Positions 1 to 5,029 of a stretch of 5,029 nt of DNA are shown one piece after another. Within the stretch, counting starts at the first letter, position 1; each line of letters starts with the position of its first letter. The position numbers were made by a program, and so were the translations under genes. This DNA comes from Deltaproteobacteria bacterium (GTDB lineage: Bacteria; Desulfobacterota; Deferrisomatia; Deferrisomatales; Deferrisomataceae): contig JAADGT010000047.1 in the NCBI GenBank assembly GCA_013152215.1, forward strand, positions 1 to 5,029. The letters are read 5' to 3'. The notes under the pieces were generated by a model that worked only from the letters and a program-made list of their open reading frames with translations, was not told where the DNA came from and ran no database searches.

Positions 1-116
1 TCCTGGGGCTCGTGGCCGCCGGGGCGGTGCTGTACACCGGGCTCGCCCGGGCGCTCGGGGCCCGGGAGGTCGGGCGAGTGCTCGCCGTGGTGGGCCGGCG
101 TCTCGGCCGGGGGTGA
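1..116 (+). CDS. C-terminal fragment of a membrane protein, possibly MurJ/MviN lipid II flippase
   Basis: This is the last 37 codons of a gene entering from the left edge. The frame begins at base 3 and ends at TGA 114-116. The visible peptide starts with a hydrophobic stretch (LGLVAAGAVLYTGLARALG) and continues into a short basic amphipathic tail ending RRLGRG. A final membrane helix followed by a Leu-Gly-x-x-Glu segment and a basic cytoplasmic tail is how MurJ/MviN-type MOP-superfamily flippases commonly end. MurJ moves lipid II across the inner membrane for peptidoglycan synthesis. Only this tail is available, so any polytopic membrane protein of similar ending, such as a polysaccharide flippase, remains possible. 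The gene converges with mazG, whose open frame runs antisense through this whole stretch in codon-aligned register. Confidence 0.45.
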   Translation, partial: LGLVAAGAVLYTGLARALGAREVGRVLAVVGRRLGRG

Positions 117-902
117 GCCCCTCTTTGCCGCCTGCCACAGGACCTCGAGCTCCTCGGGGCCGACCTGATCGGGCCGGAGGCCCCGGCCGGCCAGGACCGC
201 CTCGATCCGGGCGAACCGCCGCAGGAACTTCTCCACCGTGCCGTGCAGGGCCCGCTCCGCGTCCACCCCCAGGTGCCGCCCCAGGTTGACCAGGGCGAAC
301 AGGAGGTCTCCCAGCTCCTCGGCCGCCTCCTCCCTGTCGCCCCGGGCCACGGCCGCGCGCAGCTCGGAGAGCTCCTCGTCCACCTTTTCGAGCACCGCCT
401 CGGCTCGGTCCCAGTCGAATCCCACCCCCGCCGCCTTCTCCGAGACCCGTCGGGCCCGGTGCAGCGCGGGCAGCCGGCGGGGCACCCCTTCGACCACGCC
501 CCGGCCCTCCTTCTCCCGGGCCTTGATCTGGGCCCACGAAACGGCCACCTCGTCCGGGGTGTCGGCCCGGGCGTCGCCGAACACGTGGGGGTGGCGCCGA
601 ACCAGCTTGTCGCAGATGTCCCGCAGGCTGTCGGCCACGGTGAACGCCCCCTGCTCCCGGGCCATCTGGGCCAGGAGCGCCACCTCCAGCAGCACGTCGC
701 CGAGCTCCTCGCGCAGCTCGGCCGGGTCGCCCCGCTCCACGGCCTCTTGGACCTCGTAGGCCTCCTCCACCAGGTAGGGGGCGATGGTGGCCGGGGTCTG
801 CTCCCGGTCCCAGGGGCACCCGTCCGGCCCCCGCAGCCGTTCCACGATCTCCAGGAGCCGTACGAACAGCCCGGCCGTCTCCTCGGACAAGAGTAGGGAC
901 AT
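1..902 (-). CDS. mazG: MazG, nucleoside triphosphate pyrophosphohydrolase (3' end beyond window)
   Basis: MazG hydrolyses nucleoside triphosphates to monophosphates and pyrophosphate in the cytoplasm. It cleans the nucleotide pool and, in E. coli, is linked to lowering ppGpp. The start is ATG 902-900, set by a GGAGG at 913-909 with six-base spacing. Both MazG domains are present. Domain 1 has GCPWDREQT (residues 28-36), the Mg-binding helices EEAYE (46-50) and EELGD (65-69), and RRHPHVFGD (102-110). Domain 2 has DEELSE (175-180) and EELGD (195-199). All expected acidic residues are intact. The recognisable protein ends at about residue 261 (WQAAKR), matching the 263 residues of E. coli MazG. 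No stop follows there: the frame stays open for at least 38 more Pro/His/Gly-rich residues and leaves the window, antisense to the flippase-like gene. Identity is secure; the true C-terminus is not visible. Confidence 0.95.
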   Translation of the reverse strand, partial: MSLLLSEETAGLFVRLLEIVERLRGPDGCPWDREQTPATIAPYLVEEAYEVQEAVERGDPAELREELGDVLLEVALLAQMAREQGAFTVADSLRDICDKLVRRHPHVFGDARADTPDEVAVSWAQIKAREKEGRGVVEGVPRRLPALHRARRVSEKAAGVGFDWDRAEAVLEKVDEELSELRAAVARGDREEAAEELGDLLFALVNLGRHLGVDAERALHGTVEKFLRRFARIEAVLAGRGLRPDQVGPEELEVLWQAAKRGSPPAETPAHHGEHSPDLPGPERPGEPGVQHRPGGHEPQ

Positions 903-908
903 CTCGGT

Positions 909-913
909 CCTCC
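909..913 (-). promoter_or_regulatory. Ribosome binding site of mazG
   Basis: On the minus strand this reads GGAGG, six bases upstream of ATG 902-900. It fixes the start of mazG, which gives the family's normal N-terminal length ahead of the GCPWD motif. Confidence 0.8.
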
Positions 914-942
914 GTGCGGTAAAGTGGGGCGGTAGTGTACTG

Positions 943-1016
943 GCTAGGAGGCTGGGAGGCTAGGAGGCTGGGAGGCCGTCTCCCGTCCCAACGTCCTAGC
1001 CTCCTAACGTCCCAAC
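943..1016. repeat. Inverted array of degenerate octamer repeats (4 direct + 4 inverted copies)
   Basis: The left arm (943-974) is two exact copies of a 16-base unit, gctaggaggctgggag. That unit is itself two octamers, gctaggag and gctgggag. After a ten-base spacer (975-984) the right arm (985-1016) carries gtcccaac, gtcctagc, ctcctaac and gtcccaac. Read on the minus strand these are gttgggac, gctaggac, gttaggag and gttgggac. All eight fit the consensus GYTRGGAS. Each arm is 32 bases, so the whole is an imperfect palindrome able to form a long interrupted hairpin. It fills most of the region between the divergent genes mazG and gpgS. The strict eight-base period and mirrored orientation suggest a dispersed non-coding repeat family rather than chance, but other genomic copies cannot be seen from this window. 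Confidence 0.85.
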
Positions 1017-1024
1017 GTATCCCT

Positions 1025-1031
1025 GGAGGAG
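1025..1031 (+). promoter_or_regulatory. Ribosome binding site of the GpgS-like gene
   Basis: GGAGGAG lies six bases before ATG 1038. It is nine bases downstream of the octamer array, whose right arm contains CCTCC (1000-1004), a perfect complement to the GGAGG core. Confidence 0.85.
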
Positions 1032-1037
1032 CTCGAC

Positions 1038-2255
1038 ATGGCCGATTTTGCCCAGACCGGGCCCATCACCACGATCCAGGCGCTCACGGACCACGACCCG
1101 GCCGAATGGGAGCGGCGGGTGGGGGAGGCCGTGGCCGAGGCACCGCTGGCGCTCGTGCTGCCGTGCCTGTACTCCGAGCTGGCCGGCCCGGCCCTGCCCC
1201 GCATCCTGGACCGGCTGGCGTCGGTGGGGTACCTGCTCGAGACCGTGGTCACCCTGGGGGTCGCGGGCGAGGCCGAGTTTCGGCATGCTCGGGAGGTGTT
1301 CGGCCGGCTGCCGGGCCGGGTGCGGGTGGTGTGGAACGACGGGCCGAGGATCTCGGCGGTGAAGGACCGGATCCGGGCGGCGGGGTTCGCTTTGGGGGAG
1401 CCGGGCAAGGGCCTGGCCGCCTGGATGGCCTACGGGTACCTGCTGGCCTCCGACCGGCCGCCGGCCGCGATCGCGCTGCACGACACCGACATCGTGACCT
1501 ACGAGCGGGAGCTGCTCGACCGGCTCGTGCTGCCGGTGGTGCACCCCGGCCTGGGGTACGGGTTCGCCAAGGGGTACTACGCGCGGGTCACCGATCGGCT
1601 CCACGGGCGGGTGTGCCGCCTGTTCGTGGGGCCGGTGCTCGAGGCCCTGGCGCGGTGCCTCGGACCCCACCCGCTGCTCGGTTACCTGGCCTCGTTCCGG
1701 TACCCCCTGGCCGGGGAGTTCGCCATGGGAGCCCGGCTGGCCCGGGAGGCCCGGATCCCGGCCGACTGGGGCCTGGAGATCGGCACCCTGGTCGAGGCCT
1801 GGCGGATCTGCGGCCCCCGGGCCGTGTGCCAGGTGGATCTGGCCGTGGCCTACGACCACAAGCACCAGGCCACGGGAGAGGGGGCGGGGGAACCCCGGGG
1901 GCTGGTGCGGATGGCCCGGGAGATCGCCTTGACCCTGTTCCGGGCCCTGCTCGAGGAGGGGGCGGCGCTCGACCGGGATCTGCTGCAGACCCTGCCGGTG
2001 GCGTACCGAAGGGAGGCCCGGGAGGCGGTGCGGCGCTTCAGCCACCTGGCCGCGGCCAACGGCCTGGGCCACGATCTCGGGGGCGAGCTGGGGCTGGTCG
2101 AGACGTTTTCGCAGGCCCTGGCCGGGGCGGCCGAGGCGTTCCGCGAGGACCCGGGGGGGACCCCTCCGATCCCGTCGTGGGCCGAGGTGCTCGCGGCCGA
2201 CCCGGGCGCGGGAGAGGCCCTGCGGGCCGCGGTCGAGGCGGACTGGAGCACGTGA
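1038..2255 (+). CDS. gpgS: Glucosyl-3-phosphoglycerate synthase-like glycosyltransferase (GT81)
   Basis: This enzyme family transfers a sugar from NDP-glucose to 3-phosphoglycerate, giving glucosyl-3-phosphoglycerate. That is the first step to glucosylglycerate, a compatible solute and, in actinobacteria, a precursor of methylglucose lipopolysaccharide. The 405-residue cytoplasmic protein shows the family's signature blocks in order: LPCLYSEL (41-48), WNDGPR (99-104), the nucleotide-sugar GKG (123-125), the metal-binding DxD motif as HDTDI (148-152), KGYYARVTDRLHGRVCRL (178-195), RYPLAGEFAM (221-230), DWGLEIG (243-249) and DHKHQ (273-277). The last probably supplies the metal-ligand histidine. 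A helical C-terminal region follows and ends with PIPSW and an acidic tail. ATG 1038 follows a strong GGAGGAG. The gene is alone on its strand: mazG diverges upstream and the cytochrome genes converge downstream. No phosphatase (gpgP) neighbour is in view. Specificity for glucose over mannose is inferred from overall resemblance, and the mannosyl-type relative (MpgS) is the main alternative. Confidence 0.88.
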   Translation: MADFAQTGPITTIQALTDHDPAEWERRVGEAVAEAPLALVLPCLYSELAGPALPRILDRLASVGYLLETVVTLGVAGEAEFRHAREVFGRLPGRVRVVWNDGPRISAVKDRIRAAGFALGEPGKGLAAWMAYGYLLASDRPPAAIALHDTDIVTYERELLDRLVLPVVHPGLGYGFAKGYYARVTDRLHGRVCRLFVGPVLEALARCLGPHPLLGYLASFRYPLAGEFAMGARLAREARIPADWGLEIGTLVEAWRICGPRAVCQVDLAVAYDHKHQATGEGAGEPRGLVRMAREIALTLFRALLEEGAALDRDLLQTLPVAYRREAREAVRRFSHLAAANGLGHDLGGELGLVETFSQALAGAAEAFREDPGGTPPIPSWAEVLAADPGAGEALRAAVEADWST

Positions 2256-2285
2256 GCGGGCCGAGCCCCCGTTCCCGTCGGCGGG

Positions 2286-2660
2286 TCACGGAGCGCGCGC
2301 CTCGTCCAGCAGGAAGTAGAGGAGCCGGACGAGCTCCCGAGCCGTCTTCTTATCGATGCCCGAGTCGGGCTTGCGCATCATCTTGATGCCGTACATCTTG
2401 GCCGCCTTCTTGTCGAAGGGGGTGTGGGAGATGGGGGCGATGCCCGTGGTCACGGCCTCCACCACCCGGCCCAGGCTGTGGCAGCCCTCGGCCGGGTTGG
2501 CGCACTTGACCTCCATGAGGGCGTAGCGCTTCTGCATGTCGGGGGGGAACCCCGAGGGGTCGAACCGGCGGGCGTCGCCCTGGCCGAGCACGGTGAGCCC
2601 GGCCAGGGCCGCCGCCGGAAGGCCGCACAGGAACGCGATCAAGACGACCTTGCGGGTCAT
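2286..2660 (-). CDS. Small exported cytochrome c-like protein with an expanded C-X6-C-H motif
   Basis: This 124-residue protein has an N-terminal signal peptide (MTRKVVL, then a hydrophobic core, then AALA before residue 21), so it should act in the periplasm. The only haem-like motif is C53-ANPAEG-C60-H61, that is C-X6-C-H instead of CXXCH. The flanks (KCAN...CHSLGRVVEAV) look like a normal small cytochrome c in which four residues, PAEG or similar, were inserted between the cysteines. Downstream lie H79 and three methionines (M89, M94, M95), candidates for a distal iron ligand, and the C-terminal helix KKTARELVRLLYFLLDEA typical of small class I-like cytochromes. ATG 2660 is preceded by GGGAG (2672-2668). 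It starts 14 bases after the barrel-cytochrome stop, so the two are almost surely one operon. The frame stays open far upstream through the neighbour, but signal peptide and ribosome site argue for this start. Haem attachment is inferred and unproven. It could instead be a haem-free disulfide or metal protein. Confidence 0.78.
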   Translation of the reverse strand: MTRKVVLIAFLCGLPAAALAGLTVLGQGDARRFDPSGFPPDMQKRYALMEVKCANPAEGCHSLGRVVEAVTTGIAPISHTPFDKKAAKMYGIKMMRKPDSGIDKKTARELVRLLYFLLDEARAP

Positions 2661-2674
2661 GGGGGGGCTCCCTG

Positions 2675-3862
2675 CTAGAAGCTGTACAGAAGCCGCATCA
2701 GGGTCGTGTTGTCCACCTCGGGGGCCGCCTTCTCCCAGCGGTGCTCCAGGCTCAGTCGAACGCTGGGAACCGGGGTCCAGCCCAGGGCGGGGATGAGCCG
2801 CTGGGTCACGCCCTCCCCGTCCCCCTCCTCGTCCTTGTACTCGTACCGGGCCAGGGCAAAGTACTTGCCCCGGCACACGTACTGGGCCTCGGCCGCGTAC
2901 ACCCAGGTGTCGGCGTCGTCCGCGCTCGTGACCTCGTCCGTGCCCTTGAGCCCGGACACCAGCAGGGTGAACCCCTTGTATAGAACCTCGGCCTCGGCGC
3001 CGATGCGGGACCAGCGCTGGGAATCTGCGTCGCCTCGCCGGCCGAGGTATGCGTACGCGCTCAGGGTCACGGCCAGGTCGTCCCAGACGCTCGGGTCCGC
3101 CTCCAGGTCGATCTCGGGTTCGTTGCCGTCGAGATCGGTGCCCCCGAACCTGTAGACGAGGTGGCCGTAGAACTCGTACCCGTCCTGTTCCTCCCGGTCC
3201 ACCGCGCCGAAGGCCGCGAAGAGCCGGCCCCCGAACACCCCGTTCACCTCCAGCCCGTCCCGGGCCTCCTTGAGCTTTTCGCCGTGGATCCGGTCCAGGG
3301 TCGCCCAGGTGGCCGCGGTGAGGCGGTCGTTGTGCTTCCACAGGGTGAGGTCGGGTCGGAAGAGGCCGTACTTCACGTTGACCGGGGTGCCGAGCACCCG
3401 GCGAAACATCACGAACGCCTCCTCCATCTCGGTGCCCTCGCGCTCGTTGTCCTCCACCTCCTCCAGCCGGTACTCCATCCAGAAGCTCATGAGGCTGCGG
3501 AGGCTCCCCCCGGCCATGAGCTCGAACTCGTGGGGCTCCAGGTCCAGATTGTCCCCGGTCTCGGCCTCGCGGTCGTAGCGTGCGTCGTGCATGCCCAGCA
3601 GGGAGACGGGCAGGGTCTCGAGGGCCCCGGACCTCCACAGGGCCTCGATGCGGCCCGCGGGCTTCCTGGCCTCGGCCACGGGCCACACGTACCCGTTGCG
3701 GCGAAACGCCTCGCCAAAGGCGTTGCGATGGGGGATCACCGTGTGGCAGGTGGCGCACTCGGTCTTGTAGGCCCGGCTGAACGCGGGAATGGCGTGGGCG
3801 CGGGGCGCAGCGGCTGCGACCGCCAGCCCGACCACCGCGAGGACCGACAGGGCTCTGGACAT
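2675..3862 (-). CDS. Monohaem cytochrome c / beta-barrel outer-membrane protein
   Basis: The 395-residue product begins with a signal peptide (basic start, Leu/Val/Ala core, cleavage expected after AHA at residue 24). Immediately after comes a single haem c motif, C36-ATC-H40, within KTECATCHTVIPHRNAFGEAF. This follows the pattern of a recurrent family of cytochrome proteins whose N-terminus reads roughly CxTCHxxxPxxNAFGxxFRxNGY. H45 could be the second ligand. The remaining 330 or so residues contain no further CXXCH. They are rich in alternating polar/aromatic strands separated by acidic turns (for example FALARYEYKDEEGDGEG and RLIPALGWTPVPSVRLSLEH) and end in a C-terminal Phe (LMRLLYSF*), the usual beta-barrel assembly signal. 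It therefore looks like an outer-membrane barrel carrying a periplasmic haem plug or tail. The start is secured by AAGGAGGAG six bases upstream. It probably passes electrons with the small cytochrome-like protein encoded next. The exact substrate is unknown. Confidence 0.82.
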   Translation of the reverse strand: MSRALSVLAVVGLAVAAAAPRAHAIPAFSRAYKTECATCHTVIPHRNAFGEAFRRNGYVWPVAEARKPAGRIEALWRSGALETLPVSLLGMHDARYDREAETGDNLDLEPHEFELMAGGSLRSLMSFWMEYRLEEVEDNEREGTEMEEAFVMFRRVLGTPVNVKYGLFRPDLTLWKHNDRLTAATWATLDRIHGEKLKEARDGLEVNGVFGGRLFAAFGAVDREEQDGYEFYGHLVYRFGGTDLDGNEPEIDLEADPSVWDDLAVTLSAYAYLGRRGDADSQRWSRIGAEAEVLYKGFTLLVSGLKGTDEVTSADDADTWVYAAEAQYVCRGKYFALARYEYKDEEGDGEGVTQRLIPALGWTPVPSVRLSLEHRWEKAAPEVDNTTLMRLLYSF

Positions 3863-3868
3863 GGGGCT

Positions 3869-3877
3869 CTCCTCCTT
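3869..3877 (-). promoter_or_regulatory. Strong ribosome binding site of the barrel cytochrome gene
   Basis: On the minus strand this reads AAGGAGGAG, a near-perfect Shine-Dalgarno six bases before ATG 3862-3860. It fixes the start and suggests efficient translation. Confidence 0.85.
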
Positions 3878-3923
3878 GAGAAACGGGAAGGGATGCTCGT
3901 GCGCCCCCCGGAGCGTGATGATG

Positions 3924-3948
3924 TGGCGCAGATCTACTTGAAGCGCCA
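3924..3948. other. Short inverted repeat in the gap upstream of the barrel cytochrome gene
   Basis: The arms tggcgc (3924-3929) and gcgcca (3943-3948) are perfect inverted copies separated by 13 bases. They lie in the 119-base gap between the chemoreceptor stop and the cytochrome start. This could be an operator or a weak hairpin. No T-run follows on the minus strand, so it is a poor intrinsic terminator. The rest of the gap shows no convincing promoter consensus. Six-base arms can occur by chance at this GC content. Confidence 0.3.
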
Positions 3949-3981
3949 GGAGAGAAAGAGGCTTTTGGGCGTCCCAGGCTC

Positions 3982-5029
3982 CTAGCCGTCCGAAGGCCCC
4001 ACGTTGCCGGGCAGTCGGTACGCCCCCACCTGCCGGGCCAGCTGGTCGGCGGTCGCGGCCAGGGTCTCGCCAGCCGCCTCCAGGTTCCCGGCCCGCTCCA
4101 GATCCTCGGCCGCCCGCTCCGACAGGGCGGCCAGGTTCCTCGCCAGGGCCTCGGCCGACTCGTCCAGCCGGCCGGCGCCCGCCTCCAGTTCCTCGCCCAC
4201 CCGGCTCACCTCCATGGCCCCCCGGGTGATCAGCTCGGTGCCACGGGTCTGCTCGTCCGCGGCGCGGACCGTCTGACGGGCCACCCGAACCATGGCCTCG
4301 ATGTGCTCGTGCACCGCGTGCACTTCGCGCTCCTGGGTGCGCACCGCCTCCACGATGCCCTCGACCCCCTGGATCACCTGCAGAATCTCCCGGGCCACCT
4401 GCTCGGCCTCACGGGCCTGGGCGGTGCCGGCCTCCTCGATGGCGGTCAGGTGCTCCGCGGCCAGACGGGCCGCCTCGTGGATGGCGTCCAGGACCCGAGC
4501 CGTGGCAAGCACCCGCTGCTGGCCCTCGGCCACCCGCTCGGACCCCCGGGCGATCGCCTCGGCCGTGTCGCGGCCGCTGACCACCAGACCGTCCACGATG
4601 CCGCGGATCTCCCGGGTGCCCACGCTCACCTGCTCGGCCAGGGCCCGGATCTCGCCGGCCACCACGCCGAACGAGCGGCCTTTCTCGCCGGCCTGGGCGG
4701 CGATGATGGCCGCGTTGAGCGAGAGCAGGTTGGTTCGTCCGGCCACCTCGTCGATGACCTGGAGCACCCGGCCCACCCGGGCCAGACCCGCGTCGAGGCG
4801 TTCGAACCGGTCCACTGCCGCGGCCACGGCCTGGCCGATCCGGTCCATGGCCGCCCGGGCCTCCTCCATGGCCACCAGCCCCTCGTCGGCCCGATCCAAC
4901 ACGGCCGCCGTGAGGGAGCGGCCCTCGGCCGCGCCGCGGCGCAGGGTGGCGGCCACGTTCTCGATGGAGGCGGCCGAGGCGCCCACGGTCTGGGCCGCGG
5001 CGCCCACCTGCTCGGCGAACGCGGCCACC
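3982..5029 (-). CDS. Methyl-accepting chemotaxis protein-type signalling domain, 5' end beyond window
   Basis: At least 348 residues plus a TAG (3984-3982) are visible, and the N-terminus with any sensor or membrane segment lies beyond the right edge. A GTG near the edge reads in frame but is not a credible start. The fragment is almost wholly Ala/Glu/Arg-rich coiled coil. The receptor hairpin tip lies at fragment residues 98-132: RTNLLSLNAAIIAAQAGE followed by KGRSFGVVAGEIRALAE. This region binds CheA and CheW in chemoreceptor arrays. Relative to the classic AAIEAARAGEQGRGFAVVA, the tip has Ile for Glu and Gln for Arg at trimer-contact positions, and Ser for Gly in GRGF. About 215 residues of coiled coil follow the tip, well beyond the roughly 130 expected for an E. 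coli-type receptor, and the end (GPSDG) has no CheR/CheB-tethering pentapeptide. It may be a transmembrane or soluble receptor; the ligand cannot be told. Confidence 0.9.
   Translation of the reverse strand, partial: VAAFAEQVGAAAQTVGASAASIENVAATLRRGAAEGRSLTAAVLDRADEGLVAMEEARAAMDRIGQAVAAAVDRFERLDAGLARVGRVLQVIDEVAGRTNLLSLNAAIIAAQAGEKGRSFGVVAGEIRALAEQVSVGTREIRGIVDGLVVSGRDTAEAIARGSERVAEGQQRVLATARVLDAIHEAARLAAEHLTAIEEAGTAQAREAEQVAREILQVIQGVEGIVEAVRTQEREVHAVHEHIEAMVRVARQTVRAADEQTRGTELITRGAMEVSRVGEELEAGAGRLDESAEALARNLAALSERAAEDLERAGNLEAAGETLAATADQLARQVGAYRLPGNVGPSDG

Noticed and set aside
238..896. Two long plus-strand ORFs opposite mazG
   Set aside because: They are antisense to a gene with full MazG motifs, start inside it and have Arg/Ser/Pro- or Leu/Gly-rich compositions typical of GC-rich shadows.
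934..939. TACACT on the minus strand as a -10 element for mazG
   Set aside because: It matches the consensus at four of six bases, but no -35-like hexamer lies at the right distance, where the octamer array sits.
943..1016. CRISPR array
   Set aside because: The units are contiguous octamers without unique spacers and switch orientation halfway.
996..2072. 358-residue minus-strand ORF opposite gpgS
   Set aside because: It is rich in Pro, His and Gln, has no recognisable motif, and is the antisense of a clear enzyme gene.
2256..2285. Possible bidirectional terminator between the convergent gpgS and small cytochrome genes
   Set aside because: Only a four-base stem (gggc/gccc, 2258-2268) is visible in the 30-base gap and there is no T-run on either strand.
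935..2386. 483-residue plus-strand ORF covering gpgS
   Set aside because: It is out of frame with the well-conserved GpgS motifs, begins inside the octamer repeat and is an Arg/Gly/Pro-rich shadow.
2286..3758. 490-residue minus-strand ORF that would fuse the small cytochrome to a long N-terminal region
   Set aside because: The upstream 366 residues are an out-of-frame Arg/Gly-rich reading of the barrel cytochrome gene. The signal peptide and ribosome site place the real start at 2660.
3161..3985. 274-residue plus-strand ORF opposite the barrel cytochrome
   Set aside because: It is a Leu/His/Gly-rich antisense shadow of a gene with a signal peptide, CXXCH motif and strong ribosome site.

Overview
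The window is very GC-rich, with long spurious antisense ORFs, and carries six protein-coding regions. Genes with CXXCH haem motifs, an outer-membrane-type barrel and a chemoreceptor-type protein point to a Gram-negative, respiring, motile bacterium. A GC-rich deltaproteobacterium of the Desulfuromonadia type would fit, but this is inference from gene content; no rRNA or other phylogenetic marker is present.

Left part (1-1037). The first 116 bases hold the end of a plus-strand ORF whose hydrophobic C-terminus resembles a MurJ/MviN-type lipid II flippase. Converging on it from the right is mazG (minus strand, start at 902), a complete two-domain nucleotide pyrophosphohydrolase. Its frame has no stop before the window edge, so it overlaps the end of the flippase-like gene. 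Between mazG and the next gene, which are divergent, lies a distinctive element (943-1016): four octamers in tandem followed by four octamers of the same degenerate family in inverted orientation.

Middle (1038-2255). A plus-strand gene encodes a GT81-family glucosyl-3-phosphoglycerate synthase (GpgS-like), the first enzyme of glucosylglycerate synthesis, a compatible-solute pathway. No phosphatase partner is visible in the window.

Right part (2286-5029, all minus strand). Transcription order is: an MCP-type signalling protein (truncated by the right edge), a 119-base gap, a monohaem cytochrome/beta-barrel outer-membrane protein, a 14-base gap, and a small exported cytochrome-like protein. 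The last two are almost certainly co-transcribed and look like a periplasm/outer-membrane redox pair. The small protein has an expanded haem-like motif, C-X6-C-H, in place of CXXCH. This and the inverted octamer array are the two most unusual signals here. No tRNA, rRNA, CRISPR array, transposase or clear intrinsic terminator was seen.
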